Part shown: positions 34,439 through 44,292 of the stretch, piece after piece | How positions within the stretch are numbered: the stretch's first letter is position 1 | Layout: every line of letters begins with the position of its first letter | Source of the DNA: JACMJL01 sp963791805 | Lineage (GTDB): Bacteria > Bacillota > Clostridia > Clostridiales > Clostridiaceae | Assembly: GCA_963791805.1 (NCBI GenBank) | Contig: CAWBTU010000006.1 | Coordinates: 744,001-808,000, forward strand | DNA length: 64,000 bases | Direction of reading: 5' to 3' | Made by a program: the position numbers and the translations under genes | The notes under the pieces: generated by a model | Seen by the model: only the letters and a program-made list of their open reading frames with translations | Databases searched by the model: none | Told to the model about the DNA's origin: nothing

Positions 34439-34678
34439 GCAACAAGCTCCGTTATTATTCATTTATAATGTTGACTGCTGGACTGATAGTACAGTTAACT
34501 TGATTTTTATAAAGCAGGAAATTTACAAAAAAATGTGTACTTAGTAGTAATAAAGATTCAAATATTTATAAGTTTATCAAAATTAGTATTAACAAAACTT
34601 GTTAGCAAAGTCCAGATTTCTGAAAGGTCAGACGATTTGCAAAAACTAGAATAATTTTCTTGATAAATAATATTTAGA
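34439..34678. other. Intergenic stretch, possible decayed gene
   Basis: A plus-strand frame reads KLVSKVQISERSDDLQKLE and then hits three stops before the small ORF at 34679, so a short gene may have decayed here. Nothing else is seen. Confidence 0.25.
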
Positions 34679-34903
34679 ATGATAGGGCTTATAGCGAAAT
34701 ATGACTTTGAAAAGGTAAGAAAAGATTTCATGTGTAACGAATTATTTTCTGAATATTTACCTGAGAACTTCAACTTAGTTTGTGAGGAATTTGACATTTT
34801 TAATGATGTACAAATTAGCAAGCTCAGTCACACTTCCCTCGAAAAAGGGTCAGACCCTTCTAATAAAAAGACAACGAAAAAGCTTATCAGGAGAACTTTA
34901 TGA
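34679..34903 (+). CDS. Small uncharacterised ORF upstream of the helicase
   Basis: 74 codons: MIGLIAKYDFEKVRKDFMCN, FSEYLPENFNLVCEEFD and a Lys/Arg-rich end. The stop overlaps the helicase start by 4 bases (ATGA), which suggests coupling. There is no good ribosome binding site at its start, and the last 20 codons look like repeat DNA (GGGTCAGACCCTTCTAATAA). It may be a remnant whose only role is to lead ribosomes to the next gene. Confidence 0.35.
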   Translation: MIGLIAKYDFEKVRKDFMCNELFSEYLPENFNLVCEEFDIFNDVQISKLSHTSLEKGSDPSNKKTTKKLIRRTL

Positions 34904-37689
34904 ACATATATAAAGAACTAATTCTAATAAAAGATAACAAAACAAAAGAATTTAAAGATAAGACTGCGGAGATAAGTTACTTCAAATATATAAAAAACCA
35001 AGTTGAAGTAACTTATTTAAGTATCAATAAAACCTACACTTACAATTCTTCAAATGTACGTGTATTTAAAGAGCCTAAAACTATTAATGTTGATGAAAAG
35101 ATTGTATTTATCTCTGGGTTTCCAATAGCCACTTCTTCGTTACTACTTGATTTTGGAGATTATGTTAAGATAATCGATTCTAATGAAAGAGCTGAAGCAT
35201 ACCATAAATCAAAAGTAAGTTATGAAAATTCATGTCTTAATTTAAAGCAGCCTAAGGCTGTTTTTGATTATTTTAAGGGCTTATCTCCATATGTAAGTGT
35301 TATGGAGGATGGCAAAACAAGGCTTCTTGACCAATATAAAAAAATAAGTAAGATTAGAGAGCAGAGTGTGCTATCTACATATTTGTCAGGGAATCCAATT
35401 AAAAAAAATAGGAATGATGATATTAATATATTTCCATTCGGTTTTAATTTGAGTCAGAAAAAAGCAGTAAAGACTGCTTTAGAAAATTCTATTAGCATTA
35501 TTGAAGGGCCACCGGGCACTGGTAAGACACAGACAATATTGAATATAATTGCAAATGTTGTGGCTAAAGGAAAGACTGTTGGTATTGTAGCGGGAAATAA
35601 CTCAGCTACAGCAAATGTTCAAGAAAAGCTAGAGAAAAATGGCTATGATTTTATCACTGCCTTATTAGGTAACTCAACAAATAAAACGAATTTTTTTGAA
35701 CATGGACAAAGTGCCATACCTGATTTAATGGATTGGGGTATTCAAGTAGGAGAAATAACAGAGTTATCTGAAAAACTTGTGAGCATTTCTAAAAATTTAG
35801 ATGAGCTACTTGAAAAACAAAAGAAAATAGCAATACTAAAAGAAGAACTTTCAAAACTTGAAGTTGAGCAAACATATTTTGAAAATAATTTTAAAGAATT
35901 ATATAATGATATTCTTAAATTTTCATTTTATACAAAATGGTCAAGCAACTCTATTTTAGATTTTCTCACTTTTTTTGAGAGAACTGTATTAAGCGGTGAA
36001 AATAATAAACTGAAGGTTAAAGCTGTATTATTTATTAAATATGGGATTTATAAATTTAAATATATTGATGAAAATCAGAGTTATGTAGTTACGTCTCTTA
36101 AAAGAGATTATTATAAAAATTCAATACTTGAAGTAAAACAGCGAATTTATTCTTTGGAAAAGAAGCTTGAAAACAAAAGTTATAAAAAACTTATTCAGCA
36201 GTATCAGGACATCTCAGAAAAGCTATTTAAGGCACAATTGCATAGAAAATACGCTAAGGTAGCTAGAGAAAATTATACTGTCAAAAGTTTTAGATATAAG
36301 TTTCAAAAATTCATACAAGATTATCCTGTTATACTTAGTACCACTCATTCAATAATGAATAATATTTCTGAGAATTATTTATTTGATTACATAATTATAG
36401 ATGAGGCATCTCAGGTTGACTTAGTTACAGCTTCACTTGCTCTGGCTTGCTGCAAAAACGTTGTTATTGTTGGAGATGTAAAGCAGCTACCACAAATTGT
36501 TGGAACAGATTTAGAAAATAAAAGTAATGAAATATTTTATTCTAGTAACTTGAAGGAAGCGTATAACTATAACAGAAACAGCATTATAGCATCATTAATG
36601 GAACTTTATAAGGATGATTTGCCCAAAACTTTACTAAGTGAACATTATAGATGTCATCCTAAAATAATTGGATTTTGCAATGAAAAATTTTACAATAATC
36701 AGCTAGTAATAATGACTGAAGAAAACACAAATGATGTGCCTTTAAAAATTTATAAAACAGCACCAGGCAATCATGCACGAAAAGGAAAACTTGAAAATGA
36801 AAAAGGTTGGTGCAATTTAAGACAAATAGAGGTAATTAGAGATGAGATTCTTAATGGAAATACGGACAAATATCAAGACAACACTCAAATAGGCATCATA
36901 TGTCCGTACAGAATGCAAGTTACTGAAACAGTTAAATATATTGGGAAATCGCAAATAGAAGTCGATACCGTACATAAGTTTCAAGGTAGAGAAAAAAATA
37001 CAATTATTTTTACCACTGTGGTTAATGATATTAATTCATTTGTTGACGATGCAAATTTAATAAATGTAGCAGTATCTCGTGCTATAAAGGAACTTATAGT
37101 TGTCACTTCAAACAAAGTTTTTCGGCAACATGGAACTAATATCGGTGATTTGATTAGATACATAGAATATAATTCATTAGAGGAAGCAGTAATAGAAAGC
37201 CAAAAAATATCAGTATTTGATCTATTGTATAGTGAGTATTCTGAAAAGCTTTTGAAGATTATGACCTCAATTGAGCATGTTTCTGTGTATAAATCAGAAA
37301 ACCTTATGTATAACGTTATTGATGAAGTACTAAAACTTAGTGAATTTACTTCTTTTAAATGCGTTATTCATGTACCATTAAATTCTATAGTGAAGGACTT
37401 AGATATATTGACCATAGATGAAAAAAAATTCGCACAAAATCCTTGGACACATGTTGATTTCTTGATTTTTAATAGATTGGATAAAGAACCGGTTTTAGTT
37501 GTTGAAGTTGACGGTTATGAATACCATATAAATAATGAAATACAACGAGCACGGGATGCAATGAAGGATAAAATATTGGATCAGATAAATTTACCGATTT
37601 TGAGAGTAGTTACTAATGAGAGTGGGGAGAGGGAAAGATTAATAGAAGCATTAAATAGGGTAGTAGAAGAGTCTGGGGAGATGGAATAG
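34900..37689 (+). CDS. SF1 (COG1112-type) helicase with C-terminal DUF2726 nuclease-like domain
   Basis: A 929-residue protein. Residues 180-230 hold Walker A (EGPPGTGKTQT) of an AAA_11-type SF1 helicase. A coiled-coil insertion of about 200 residues follows. Then come Walker B YIIIDEASQVDL, GDVKQLPQIV, SEHYRCHPKI, and the AAA_12 part with VDTVHKFQGREK and NVAVSRA. Residues 815-925 are a DUF2726/MTES_1575 restriction-endonuclease-like domain (THVDFLIFNR, VLVVEVDGYEYH; D and E-x-D residues). COG1112 helicases with nuclease or kinase partners occur in the Mokosh defence system, but the architecture here is different. AGGAG precedes the ATG. Confidence 0.85.
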   Translation: MNIYKELILIKDNKTKEFKDKTAEISYFKYIKNQVEVTYLSINKTYTYNSSNVRVFKEPKTINVDEKIVFISGFPIATSSLLLDFGDYVKIIDSNERAEAYHKSKVSYENSCLNLKQPKAVFDYFKGLSPYVSVMEDGKTRLLDQYKKISKIREQSVLSTYLSGNPIKKNRNDDINIFPFGFNLSQKKAVKTALENSISIIEGPPGTGKTQTILNIIANVVAKGKTVGIVAGNNSATANVQEKLEKNGYDFITALLGNSTNKTNFFEHGQSAIPDLMDWGIQVGEITELSEKLVSISKNLDELLEKQKKIAILKEELSKLEVEQTYFENNFKELYNDILKFSFYTKWSSNSILDFLTFFERTVLSGENNKLKVKAVLFIKYGIYKFKYIDENQSYVVTSLKRDYYKNSILEVKQRIYSLEKKLENKSYKKLIQQYQDISEKLFKAQLHRKYAKVARENYTVKSFRYKFQKFIQDYPVILSTTHSIMNNISENYLFDYIIIDEASQVDLVTASLALACCKNVVIVGDVKQLPQIVGTDLENKSNEIFYSSNLKEAYNYNRNSIIASLMELYKDDLPKTLLSEHYRCHPKIIGFCNEKFYNNQLVIMTEENTNDVPLKIYKTAPGNHARKGKLENEKGWCNLRQIEVIRDEILNGNTDKYQDNTQIGIICPYRMQVTETVKYIGKSQIEVDTVHKFQGREKNTIIFTTVVNDINSFVDDANLINVAVSRAIKELIVVTSNKVFRQHGTNIGDLIRYIEYNSLEEAVIESQKISVFDLLYSEYSEKLLKIMTSIEHVSVYKSENLMYNVIDEVLKLSEFTSFKCVIHVPLNSIVKDLDILTIDEKKFAQNPWTHVDFLIFNRLDKEPVLVVEVDGYEYHINNEIQRARDAMKDKILDQINLPILRVVTNESGERERLIEALNRVVEESGEME

Positions 37690-37719
37690 TGAAGATAGAA
37701 AAAATACAACACTTCAGTT

Positions 37720-37752
37720 TCAGAAATGAACCTTGGGTTCTATTTTTTTATT
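37720..37752 (+). terminator. Terminator of the helicase-nuclease gene
   Basis: AGAAATGAACC-TTG-GGTTCTATTTTTTT, a short hairpin with a long T tail, 35 bases past the stop. It closes the putative kinase-NACHT-helicase cluster. Confidence 0.75.
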
Positions 37753-37902
37753 TACTTAAAAATTAGTTAATTTATATTGATTTCATTGATGTTAAAAGCA
37801 ATAACATAGCACGTCATGCCAGATTACTACTAGTAATTTTAGTAAATGCAAATTTAATCACAAATAATTAGTTATTAAGATGAAATATGAGAGGAAAAAT
37901 TT

Positions 37903-38214
37903 ATGTTTGTAAAATTTGAGGAGTTACAAAAAGCTAATTTGATAGTAAATACAATATATCAAGGTGGTAACAAGGGAAATTATTCTGATGAAGTATTAAG
38001 TAAATTGATGGGATGTGAAAATTCTTCCGGTTTTAGAAAAAAGGGAAGTCTAAAAAACTCAAAATTAGAGTATGTAGTTTTGTATTCAACAGGAAAACAT
38101 AGTGATTGGAAAGATACACTAAATATAGATACTGGTGAATTTATTTATTATGGCGATCAAGATAAAGTAAATAAGGAGCTATTTGATACCCCAAAAAAGG
38201 TAATGTGGTATTAA
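37903..38214 (+). CDS. AspBHI-like restriction enzyme, N-terminal part (frameshifted)
   Basis: 103 residues with VNTIYQGGNKGNYSDEVLSK, then FRKKGSLKNSKLEYVVLYST and DTGEFIYYGDQDK, the start of the SRA-like N-terminal domain of AspBHI-type modification-dependent restriction enzymes. The frame ends at VMWY. One extra A in the run at 38193-38198 would join it to the next frame as PKKGNVVLRRTFEDL. GAGGAAA precedes the ATG. Confidence 0.75.
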   Translation: MFVKFEELQKANLIVNTIYQGGNKGNYSDEVLSKLMGCENSSGFRKKGSLKNSKLEYVVLYSTGKHSDWKDTLNIDTGEFIYYGDQDKVNKELFDTPKKVMWY

Positions 38215-39212
38215 GAAGAACATTTGAAGATTTAAAACAAGAAAACAGAGGAAATATTGCACCATTTTTTATATTCGTAAATGATGGGAATAGAGATGTT
38301 AAGTTTATTGGACTAGCAGTTCCAGGAAGTATAAATAAGAAGGTTGAAGAGTGTTTGGAAGTAATAACAATTAATAAATTAGAGGGGCAAATCAAGAATT
38401 ATAGGGCAACTTTTACAATATTAGATGTTAAAGAAATAAATCGTAAATGGTTAGAAGATTTAGAAAATGGAAATGGACTTAATAGTGAATATGCCCCGAT
38501 AAAATGGAAATTGTGGGTAGAAAATGGGGGATATAATGAATTAGTAAATAAAAACATAGAAGAAGAACATAAATATCAGAACTTAAATCAAACATGTTTT
38601 GAAAAGAACTTATTAGAAAATATTGATATAAATGAATTAAATTACTTGGTTAAAAATATTGATGAGGTGAAGTTTAATGTTATAAATAAAATAATCGATA
38701 ATAAAAATCAATATTTCTCTGAGGATAAAACTGAAGTGGAAGATAAAAAGAAAATTATCAAACCTGGAAAAGATAAGGATTATATTGCTGAGTATATTAA
38801 AAAGCAAATTATAGGGCTTATTGGAGAAAATATTATACTAAAGATTGAAAAAGATAGACTTATAAATAGCAAGCAAATTGAGCTTGTCCAAAAAGCAAAT
38901 GAAGTTGAGTGGTCTTCGAAAGATCAAGGGGATGGACTCGGATATGATATTAAATCCTTTGATATTAAAGATGGGGAAATTGTGAATAAATATATAGAAG
39001 TAAAAACAACAGTTGGACAAGATAAAGACTTTGAAATAACCATAAATGAAGTAGAGAAATCTAAGTATTTAAATATAAATGGATTATATGCGATTGCACG
39101 TGTTTATAATCTGGACATTAACAAAAGAACTGCAAACTATTATTTTAAAGAAGGAAACTTAGAAAATCATTATGTCTTAGAGGCAAGGGAGTATATCGCA
39201 CATAGAAAATAG
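38205..39212 (+). CDS. AspBHI-like restriction enzyme, C-terminal part with DUF3883 nuclease domain
   Basis: 335 residues. The first 100 finish the base-recognition domain (NIAPFFIFVNDGNRDVKFIG, KNYRATFTILDV). A linker follows, and residues 205-320 are a DUF3883 PD-(D/E)XK domain: GENIILKIEK, GDGLGYDIKSFD, then YIEVKTT as the D...E-x-K core. Joined to the preceding frame it gives a protein of about 436 residues that would cut DNA with modified cytosines (AspBHI/MspJI style). It begins at a GTG with no ribosome binding site, which supports one split gene rather than two. Confidence 0.8.
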   Translation: MVLRRTFEDLKQENRGNIAPFFIFVNDGNRDVKFIGLAVPGSINKKVEECLEVITINKLEGQIKNYRATFTILDVKEINRKWLEDLENGNGLNSEYAPIKWKLWVENGGYNELVNKNIEEEHKYQNLNQTCFEKNLLENIDINELNYLVKNIDEVKFNVINKIIDNKNQYFSEDKTEVEDKKKIIKPGKDKDYIAEYIKKQIIGLIGENIILKIEKDRLINSKQIELVQKANEVEWSSKDQGDGLGYDIKSFDIKDGEIVNKYIEVKTTVGQDKDFEITINEVEKSKYLNINGLYAIARVYNLDINKRTANYYFKEGNLENHYVLEAREYIAHRK

Positions 39213-39347
39213 AATTAATGAATGTAATAGTGGATGATTTTAGAAAGATGTCTTATATTAAAAGTATTAATCTAAGTATACGTATACAGTGATAAAAATA
39301 GTTATAATATTATATCTATGAATTATATGGAAAAAGAGGAATTAAAG

Positions 39348-40331
39348 ATGGAACTAGAAAGTAAAAAACATGTATTAATCAGATATTTAGAGGAAGTTGA
39401 TAAAAAAATTGAACTACTAATACAAAGAAATGGAACTAATGAGCTAGATAGTTTTTTATTCGCATTTAGAGGCGAATCGAGAGACTATGGAAGGACGAAG
39501 TTAATGCCATCCTTGTTTAGGGATAGCAGCTATGTTTCAAAAGAAAAATATTTATTTGAATTATTAAGCGATTATGGAGTGATTGAAGAAGAAAAGAATC
39601 GTAATATAGAGAAAGCAATTGAGGCACAGCATTATATTTCTATAAGTCGAATGCTGGATATTACATTTAGTATTTTACCAGCTTTATATTTTGCATGTTC
39701 ATCTGAAAAAAACAAGCAAAAAGATGGACGAGTATTTATTTTTTTATTTCCAGAACATTATTCACCACATTCAAAATACATTGAAAATTTTTATACAGCA
39801 ATGTTACATGGTAAAGATGTGGCTTATTCAAAAAATTTCAAGGTGGTTTCTCATAGTTATTCAAATGACCGTATAAAGGCACAGAATGGTGGATTTATTT
39901 TCTTTCAGGGAAAAGAATTTTCGCCAATAAGTGAAATATATTATGAGAAAATTAGCATAGATAAAGAAGATAAAGAAATCATTTTAAAAGAACTTAATTT
40001 TTTATTTAATATAAACGAAGCAACAATTTATCCGGAAAAGGAGAATAAGGCAAAGTTGGTAGAACAAAAATTTAAAAAAGGGAAGTATAGGGAAAAAAAT
40101 TTGACAGTAAGTGCAGAAATACATACATATTTTGAACGTATTCAATATGAATGTAATATCTATAAAAAGAAATTAGGTAGTGATTTTGATAGGATATTGT
40201 ATTTGAGAAAGTTACGTAAAGAAAAAGATGATTTATTAACATACTTAAATCTAAATATACTAGATGAGAAAGATAAAAAAACGCAGATTGAATATGTCGA
40301 GAAAAGTTTTAAAATACTTGAGAATTTATAA
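39348..40331 (+). CDS. FRG domain protein
   Basis: A 328-residue protein with the FRG signature: FLFAFRGESRDYG near the start, then AQHYISISRMLDITFSILPA and LYFAC. FRG domains (named for the F-x-R-G motif) are common in phage-defence islands and are thought to act as toxic or nucleic-acid-directed effectors; the activity is not established. The ATG at 39348 has AGAGGA 7 bases upstream and is preferred to those at 39318 and 39327. It lies 12 bases before the AIPR gene, so the two form an operon, probably with the restriction enzyme. Confidence 0.8.
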   Translation: MELESKKHVLIRYLEEVDKKIELLIQRNGTNELDSFLFAFRGESRDYGRTKLMPSLFRDSSYVSKEKYLFELLSDYGVIEEEKNRNIEKAIEAQHYISISRMLDITFSILPALYFACSSEKNKQKDGRVFIFLFPEHYSPHSKYIENFYTAMLHGKDVAYSKNFKVVSHSYSNDRIKAQNGGFIFFQGKEFSPISEIYYEKISIDKEDKEIILKELNFLFNINEATIYPEKENKAKLVEQKFKKGKYREKNLTVSAEIHTYFERIQYECNIYKKKLGSDFDRILYLRKLRKEKDDLLTYLNLNILDEKDKKTQIEYVEKSFKILENL

Positions 40332-40343
40332 GGAGATTAAATT

Positions 40344-42590
40344 ATGAATGAACCAATAGAATTTTATGATAGAATTATTAATACATTAGGTGTGCTTCCT
40401 GAAACGGCTGATTTAAAACGGTACGAAAGTTATAATCAGTTTATGGTATTAGAGGGAGAAGATTCGAACACAGGTATTGAAGTTAAATTTTTAATATATA
40501 ATTGCAGTAGGGAAGACTTGAGTTTTAATAAAGATGAATACAAAAAAGTAATTGAACAAGTAAGACAAAAAAGTTTTATTATTCCAGTTATGATATTTGA
40601 AGATTTGGACAAAGAATCAAAAATAAGGACATCAATTTATAATGGATTAGGAACAGCAAATGAAAGGAAACTATTTAATAAATATTTTGATGAAAAGATT
40701 CCATTATATACAAAAGCACAAGAAAAAATATATATAGAAGTTGAAAAGGAAGGAATTAACTTTCTAGAATATAACACTAACGGTGAGGTCAATTATTTGA
40801 ATGGGTATATTTATAATGTATCTATTTGGGAGTTAAAGGAAGTATTTAATGTAACTGGAAGTAAATTATTTCATAAGAATGTAAGGGTTGGACTAAATAA
40901 TAAAACCGGAAAGAAACTAAAGAAAGCTTTTAAAGACTATATTAAGGTTGGTATGTATAACGAATTCATCAAGATTAAAGAACTTGAGGGGAAAAAAGAT
41001 GATATTATGGAGAATTTAGGGATAGAGCCCAACCATCTTAAAATTAGTGCGCCAGACAAGTTCTGGTTCTTTCATAATGGTGTTACAATTTTTTATTATA
41101 ATGAAACAAAAATTAATAGGAGCAATAATCGAATAGAATTAGTTACCAATAAAATAAGTATCATTAATGGAGCACAAACGGTTAGTAATTTTTATCATGC
41201 AATCAATGAGTTGAAATCTGAATGTATGAATTTGATTAATGAATTGAAAATAAGTCAGTGTAGTGAAGAATGGCTAGAGGATATTTTAACAAACGTATGT
41301 AGGAAAATAAAAATTAAGACTATTATCATAGATGGATTAGATGAGTATGTTAAAAAAATTTCTGAAGGGTTAAATACGCAAATTCCAATTGAAGAAGAGC
41401 ATATTTTGGCGACATCTGAAGAAGTAGAAGAAATGAATAAAATTTTAAAATCCAGGGGTATTAGTATAACTCGTGATGGAGAAGTAAGTGCTGAATCTAA
41501 TTTATCTGTACTAGAATATATTAAGAAATACTTAATCATAATAGGGAAACCGGGTGAAAGTAAAAATCTAGACAAAACCAAAATTAAAAAATTGTTAATA
41601 GATTCAACAAAAGCTTATTCAGATAATGATTTTGTATCAAAGCTTAAAATTTTACTAATATTAGATGAATGGTGGCGCAATATACGTTATTATCAAGGGT
41701 TTATTAATGATGAAAATAAAAGTGATATAGAATATTATAAATATGGAAAAAACTATTTTGGTAGTTATTTAGTATCTAAAGAAATAGAACAATTTGATGA
41801 AGAAAATTTGTATAATTTGTTTAATCAATTTATTAAGGAATTTAAAACAATACAACCCAAAGTTGATTTAGAAGACTTTAAAGATGACGTTTTATATGAT
41901 AAATATTTAGAGCAAAAGAATCTTCCAAAAGAAGAAATAGATGAGATATCAAAATTAGGTAATATAAATAAGGTTGATTTATGTGAGTTCATAAATAAAA
42001 ATATAAAATCAAGATATGCTGTATCTAAAATCGTAGCGATGTATCTTGCGAATCAGAATATAAGTATACCATATTTTAGAGTTATAGCAGTAACAAAAGA
42101 TACAATAAAAGAAGGGTATCCATTCCCTAGTAGTACGTTTACAGAATTATATCAGACAAAAGATGAAGAGCAAAATGTGGCTCATATAGAATACAAAGAT
42201 TCTCAGTTTGCTAAAGAAATTAATAAAGAATTTCCTGTATTTGTTGTCAGATGGAAAGAAGATAAGGGAAATAGTTTAATTGATAATGGTAAAGTAGAGT
42301 ATGTATATATCATTAAAAAATTTTCTTTTAAGGATTATGAAGAATCAGCGAAGCAAGTTTTTGATATAACAAAAGAGGCTTTTGAAAAAGGAGACGAAAG
42401 TATTTTTACTAAAAGTAGTGAGAAGAGGAAATTTCATATTAGACCTAAAGCAATTAATTCAGAAGATACTTTTGAGTTCTCTAATGGAATGCAAATTACG
42501 AAAAGAACATTTTGGGCTAATAAAGAAACCGTTAACCAAATAATACAAAGGTATGGCGAAAAGGACGAGGATGATAATTTAAATAATTAA
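40344..42590 (+). CDS. AIPR family (abortive infection phage resistance) protein
   Basis: A 748-residue protein with the AIPR core at residues 170-330: GSKLFHKNVRVGLNN, FWFFHNGVTIFY and ISIINGAQTVSNFYHAI. These match the NvR, NNGIt and IvNGaQT motifs of the family. The N-terminal 150 residues look like a restriction-endonuclease-fold region (FLIYNCSREDLSFNKDEYK), but no clear catalytic set is seen. AIPR proteins are linked to abortive infection, with no defined mechanism known to me. AAGGAG lies 8 bases before the ATG, and the FRG gene lies 12 bases upstream. Confidence 0.85.
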   Translation: MNEPIEFYDRIINTLGVLPETADLKRYESYNQFMVLEGEDSNTGIEVKFLIYNCSREDLSFNKDEYKKVIEQVRQKSFIIPVMIFEDLDKESKIRTSIYNGLGTANERKLFNKYFDEKIPLYTKAQEKIYIEVEKEGINFLEYNTNGEVNYLNGYIYNVSIWELKEVFNVTGSKLFHKNVRVGLNNKTGKKLKKAFKDYIKVGMYNEFIKIKELEGKKDDIMENLGIEPNHLKISAPDKFWFFHNGVTIFYYNETKINRSNNRIELVTNKISIINGAQTVSNFYHAINELKSECMNLINELKISQCSEEWLEDILTNVCRKIKIKTIIIDGLDEYVKKISEGLNTQIPIEEEHILATSEEVEEMNKILKSRGISITRDGEVSAESNLSVLEYIKKYLIIIGKPGESKNLDKTKIKKLLIDSTKAYSDNDFVSKLKILLILDEWWRNIRYYQGFINDENKSDIEYYKYGKNYFGSYLVSKEIEQFDEENLYNLFNQFIKEFKTIQPKVDLEDFKDDVLYDKYLEQKNLPKEEIDEISKLGNINKVDLCEFINKNIKSRYAVSKIVAMYLANQNISIPYFRVIAVTKDTIKEGYPFPSSTFTELYQTKDEEQNVAHIEYKDSQFAKEINKEFPVFVVRWKEDKGNSLIDNGKVEYVYIIKKFSFKDYEESAKQVFDITKEAFEKGDESIFTKSSEKRKFHIRPKAINSEDTFEFSNGMQITKRTFWANKETVNQIIQRYGEKDEDDNLNN

Positions 42591-42729
42591 GTATTCTCAT
42601 GGTCGGTTCATAACTAGTAACTTTGGAATTATGAATAAAGTGCGAATAAACAATCTATAATAAAAGTAAATTTCTATAGTAGAACTAGAGTATAATTGCC
42701 AATGTCATTAAGATAAGCAAATATAAATT

Positions 42730-42777
42730 TCAGAAGTCCGTTAGAAATAGTTTTAATATATCTAACGGCTTCTTTTT
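42730..42777 (+). terminator. Left insulating terminator of the IS
   Basis: AGAAGTCCGTTAGA / TCTAACGGCTTCT with a T5 tail, just inside the left IS end. It acts on rightward transcription entering from the AIPR operon, and would prevent antisense to the transposase. Confidence 0.7.
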
Positions 42778-42855
42778 ATATACATTGCTTGTTTTTTGGT
42801 ATAGCAAACAAAACAGATTAAAAACCTGTTTTTAGAATTTGAGAGTTAATGATTT

Positions 42856-44184
42856 TTATGCTACTCTATAATTGAAGCTTATCGTGGTTTTAGACTTCAG
42901 TTTACGTTGGTCTTTTCGACCATCTCGGATGGGTAGAATATACTTGCGTATAAGAGCTTCAACATCATGTGGAGATATATTTTCGGGACACTTAAAAAAG
43001 TGTGTACATATTTGCATTGCCATTGTAAAGTTTACTTGGTATGTATGCTTTGTAGATTTTTGTTTTATCACTACGTGCAGTGTTATGATTTCACAAAAAT
43101 TATACATTACAAGCTTTGCAAATATTTCTTGAACAATGTACTCCACATTTTTTGAGTGAAAATTAATAAGACCAAGAGAATACTTCAATTCCCTAAATGA
43201 AGTCTCAATACCCCATCTCATATGATATAGTTTCTTAATCTCTTCAGTAGAAAACTCAGATGAATCCAAGTTTGTCATTATAGTTTCATAGCTATTTTCT
43301 GAAATTTTAAATCGCACAACTCTAAATGTAATAGGGAAAAACTCTCTATCTTTGGGCTTTAGAAAATCAAAGGGTACTTTTTTAGGCAAAAATTTATAAA
43401 TATCTTGATGAGCTTTAATTTCATTAGTTTGTCTTCTTGTAAGTTTTAAGTTTATTATTGTATCAAATTCATCTTCAGCAGGCAATACAAGGCTAGATAT
43501 TATACCATTGCTAGTTATATCCTTTACTCTAATAGCATATTTAAAACCCATTTTTTGAATATGAGCAAATACATTGTAGCTTTCGTAACCACGATCAGCA
43601 ACAAATATGGCCTTTTCCTTTATTCTGGAACACTCAACCATATCTATGAGAGCTCTATACTCATTTTTTTGTTTATATCCTTGAATAGAAGCATCAATAT
43701 ATAGTTTATTACATAAGTCATATATCGCATTAAGATGTAGGATATTAAAGCCTTTAGAATCAGGAGAGGATTGACAATAACTATCAACGTCTTTAGGATT
43801 ATGGGCAATATTAAGGTCTGATCCATCTACTGCAAGTAGTCTATAACCATTGTAAGTTTTAAGATTATCAAAAGAATTAGTGAATTTATCAAGCAAAAAT
43901 TCAAAAGCACATGGCAAGATTTTATCTCTTTGTTGTACAAAAGCTGAAGATGATGCTGTAGCAACATCATAATTAAAGTGTTTTAAAAGTTCTTTGGAAA
44001 TAGAACCTCCACCAATAGACAATAAAATTTCAATAACAGATTTGAATGTTAGTTTACGATTACGTGTAAAATCCCGTTTAGGATTCTTAACATAATAATC
44101 AGGGTGCTCAGCCATTTCTTCTATAATACTCATTAGCTTATTCTTAACATGATCAGTATAATTAATCATTTGCAACGCCTCCAA
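42856..44184 (-). CDS. IS4 family transposase
   Basis: A 442-residue DDE transposase. Catalytic Asp 1 is in RLLAVDGSDLNIA, Asp 2 in IFVADRGYESYN, and Glu in the Y-R-E-K-type signature YHMRWGIETSFRELKYSLGL. The first residues (MEALQMINYTDHVKNKL) include an in-frame ATG at residue 6 that may be the true start, near GGAGGCG. Length and motifs fit an intact IS4-group transposase, so the element may still be mobile. Confidence 0.93.
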   Translation of the reverse strand: MEALQMINYTDHVKNKLMSIIEEMAEHPDYYVKNPKRDFTRNRKLTFKSVIEILLSIGGGSISKELLKHFNYDVATASSSAFVQQRDKILPCAFEFLLDKFTNSFDNLKTYNGYRLLAVDGSDLNIAHNPKDVDSYCQSSPDSKGFNILHLNAIYDLCNKLYIDASIQGYKQKNEYRALIDMVECSRIKEKAIFVADRGYESYNVFAHIQKMGFKYAIRVKDITSNGIISSLVLPAEDEFDTIINLKLTRRQTNEIKAHQDIYKFLPKKVPFDFLKPKDREFFPITFRVVRFKISENSYETIMTNLDSSEFSTEEIKKLYHMRWGIETSFRELKYSLGLINFHSKNVEYIVQEIFAKLVMYNFCEIITLHVVIKQKSTKHTYQVNFTMAMQICTHFFKCPENISPHDVEALIRKYILPIRDGRKDQRKLKSKTTISFNYRVA

Positions 44185-44251
44185 AAATCTATTTTTTTAA
44201 GGGGCTGCGCCGCATATTTCTATTAACTTGTCAAGTGATTTTTCAAAAAAT

Positions 44252-44292
44252 AAAAAAGAGCAGGTACATCTTTTTATACCTTACTCTTTTGA
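44252..44292 (-). terminator. Right insulating terminator of the IS
   Basis: On the minus strand AAAAGAGTAAGGTA / TACCTGCTCTTTT is followed by TTATTTTTTG. It stops outside transcription from the right from entering the transposase gene. Confidence 0.7.
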
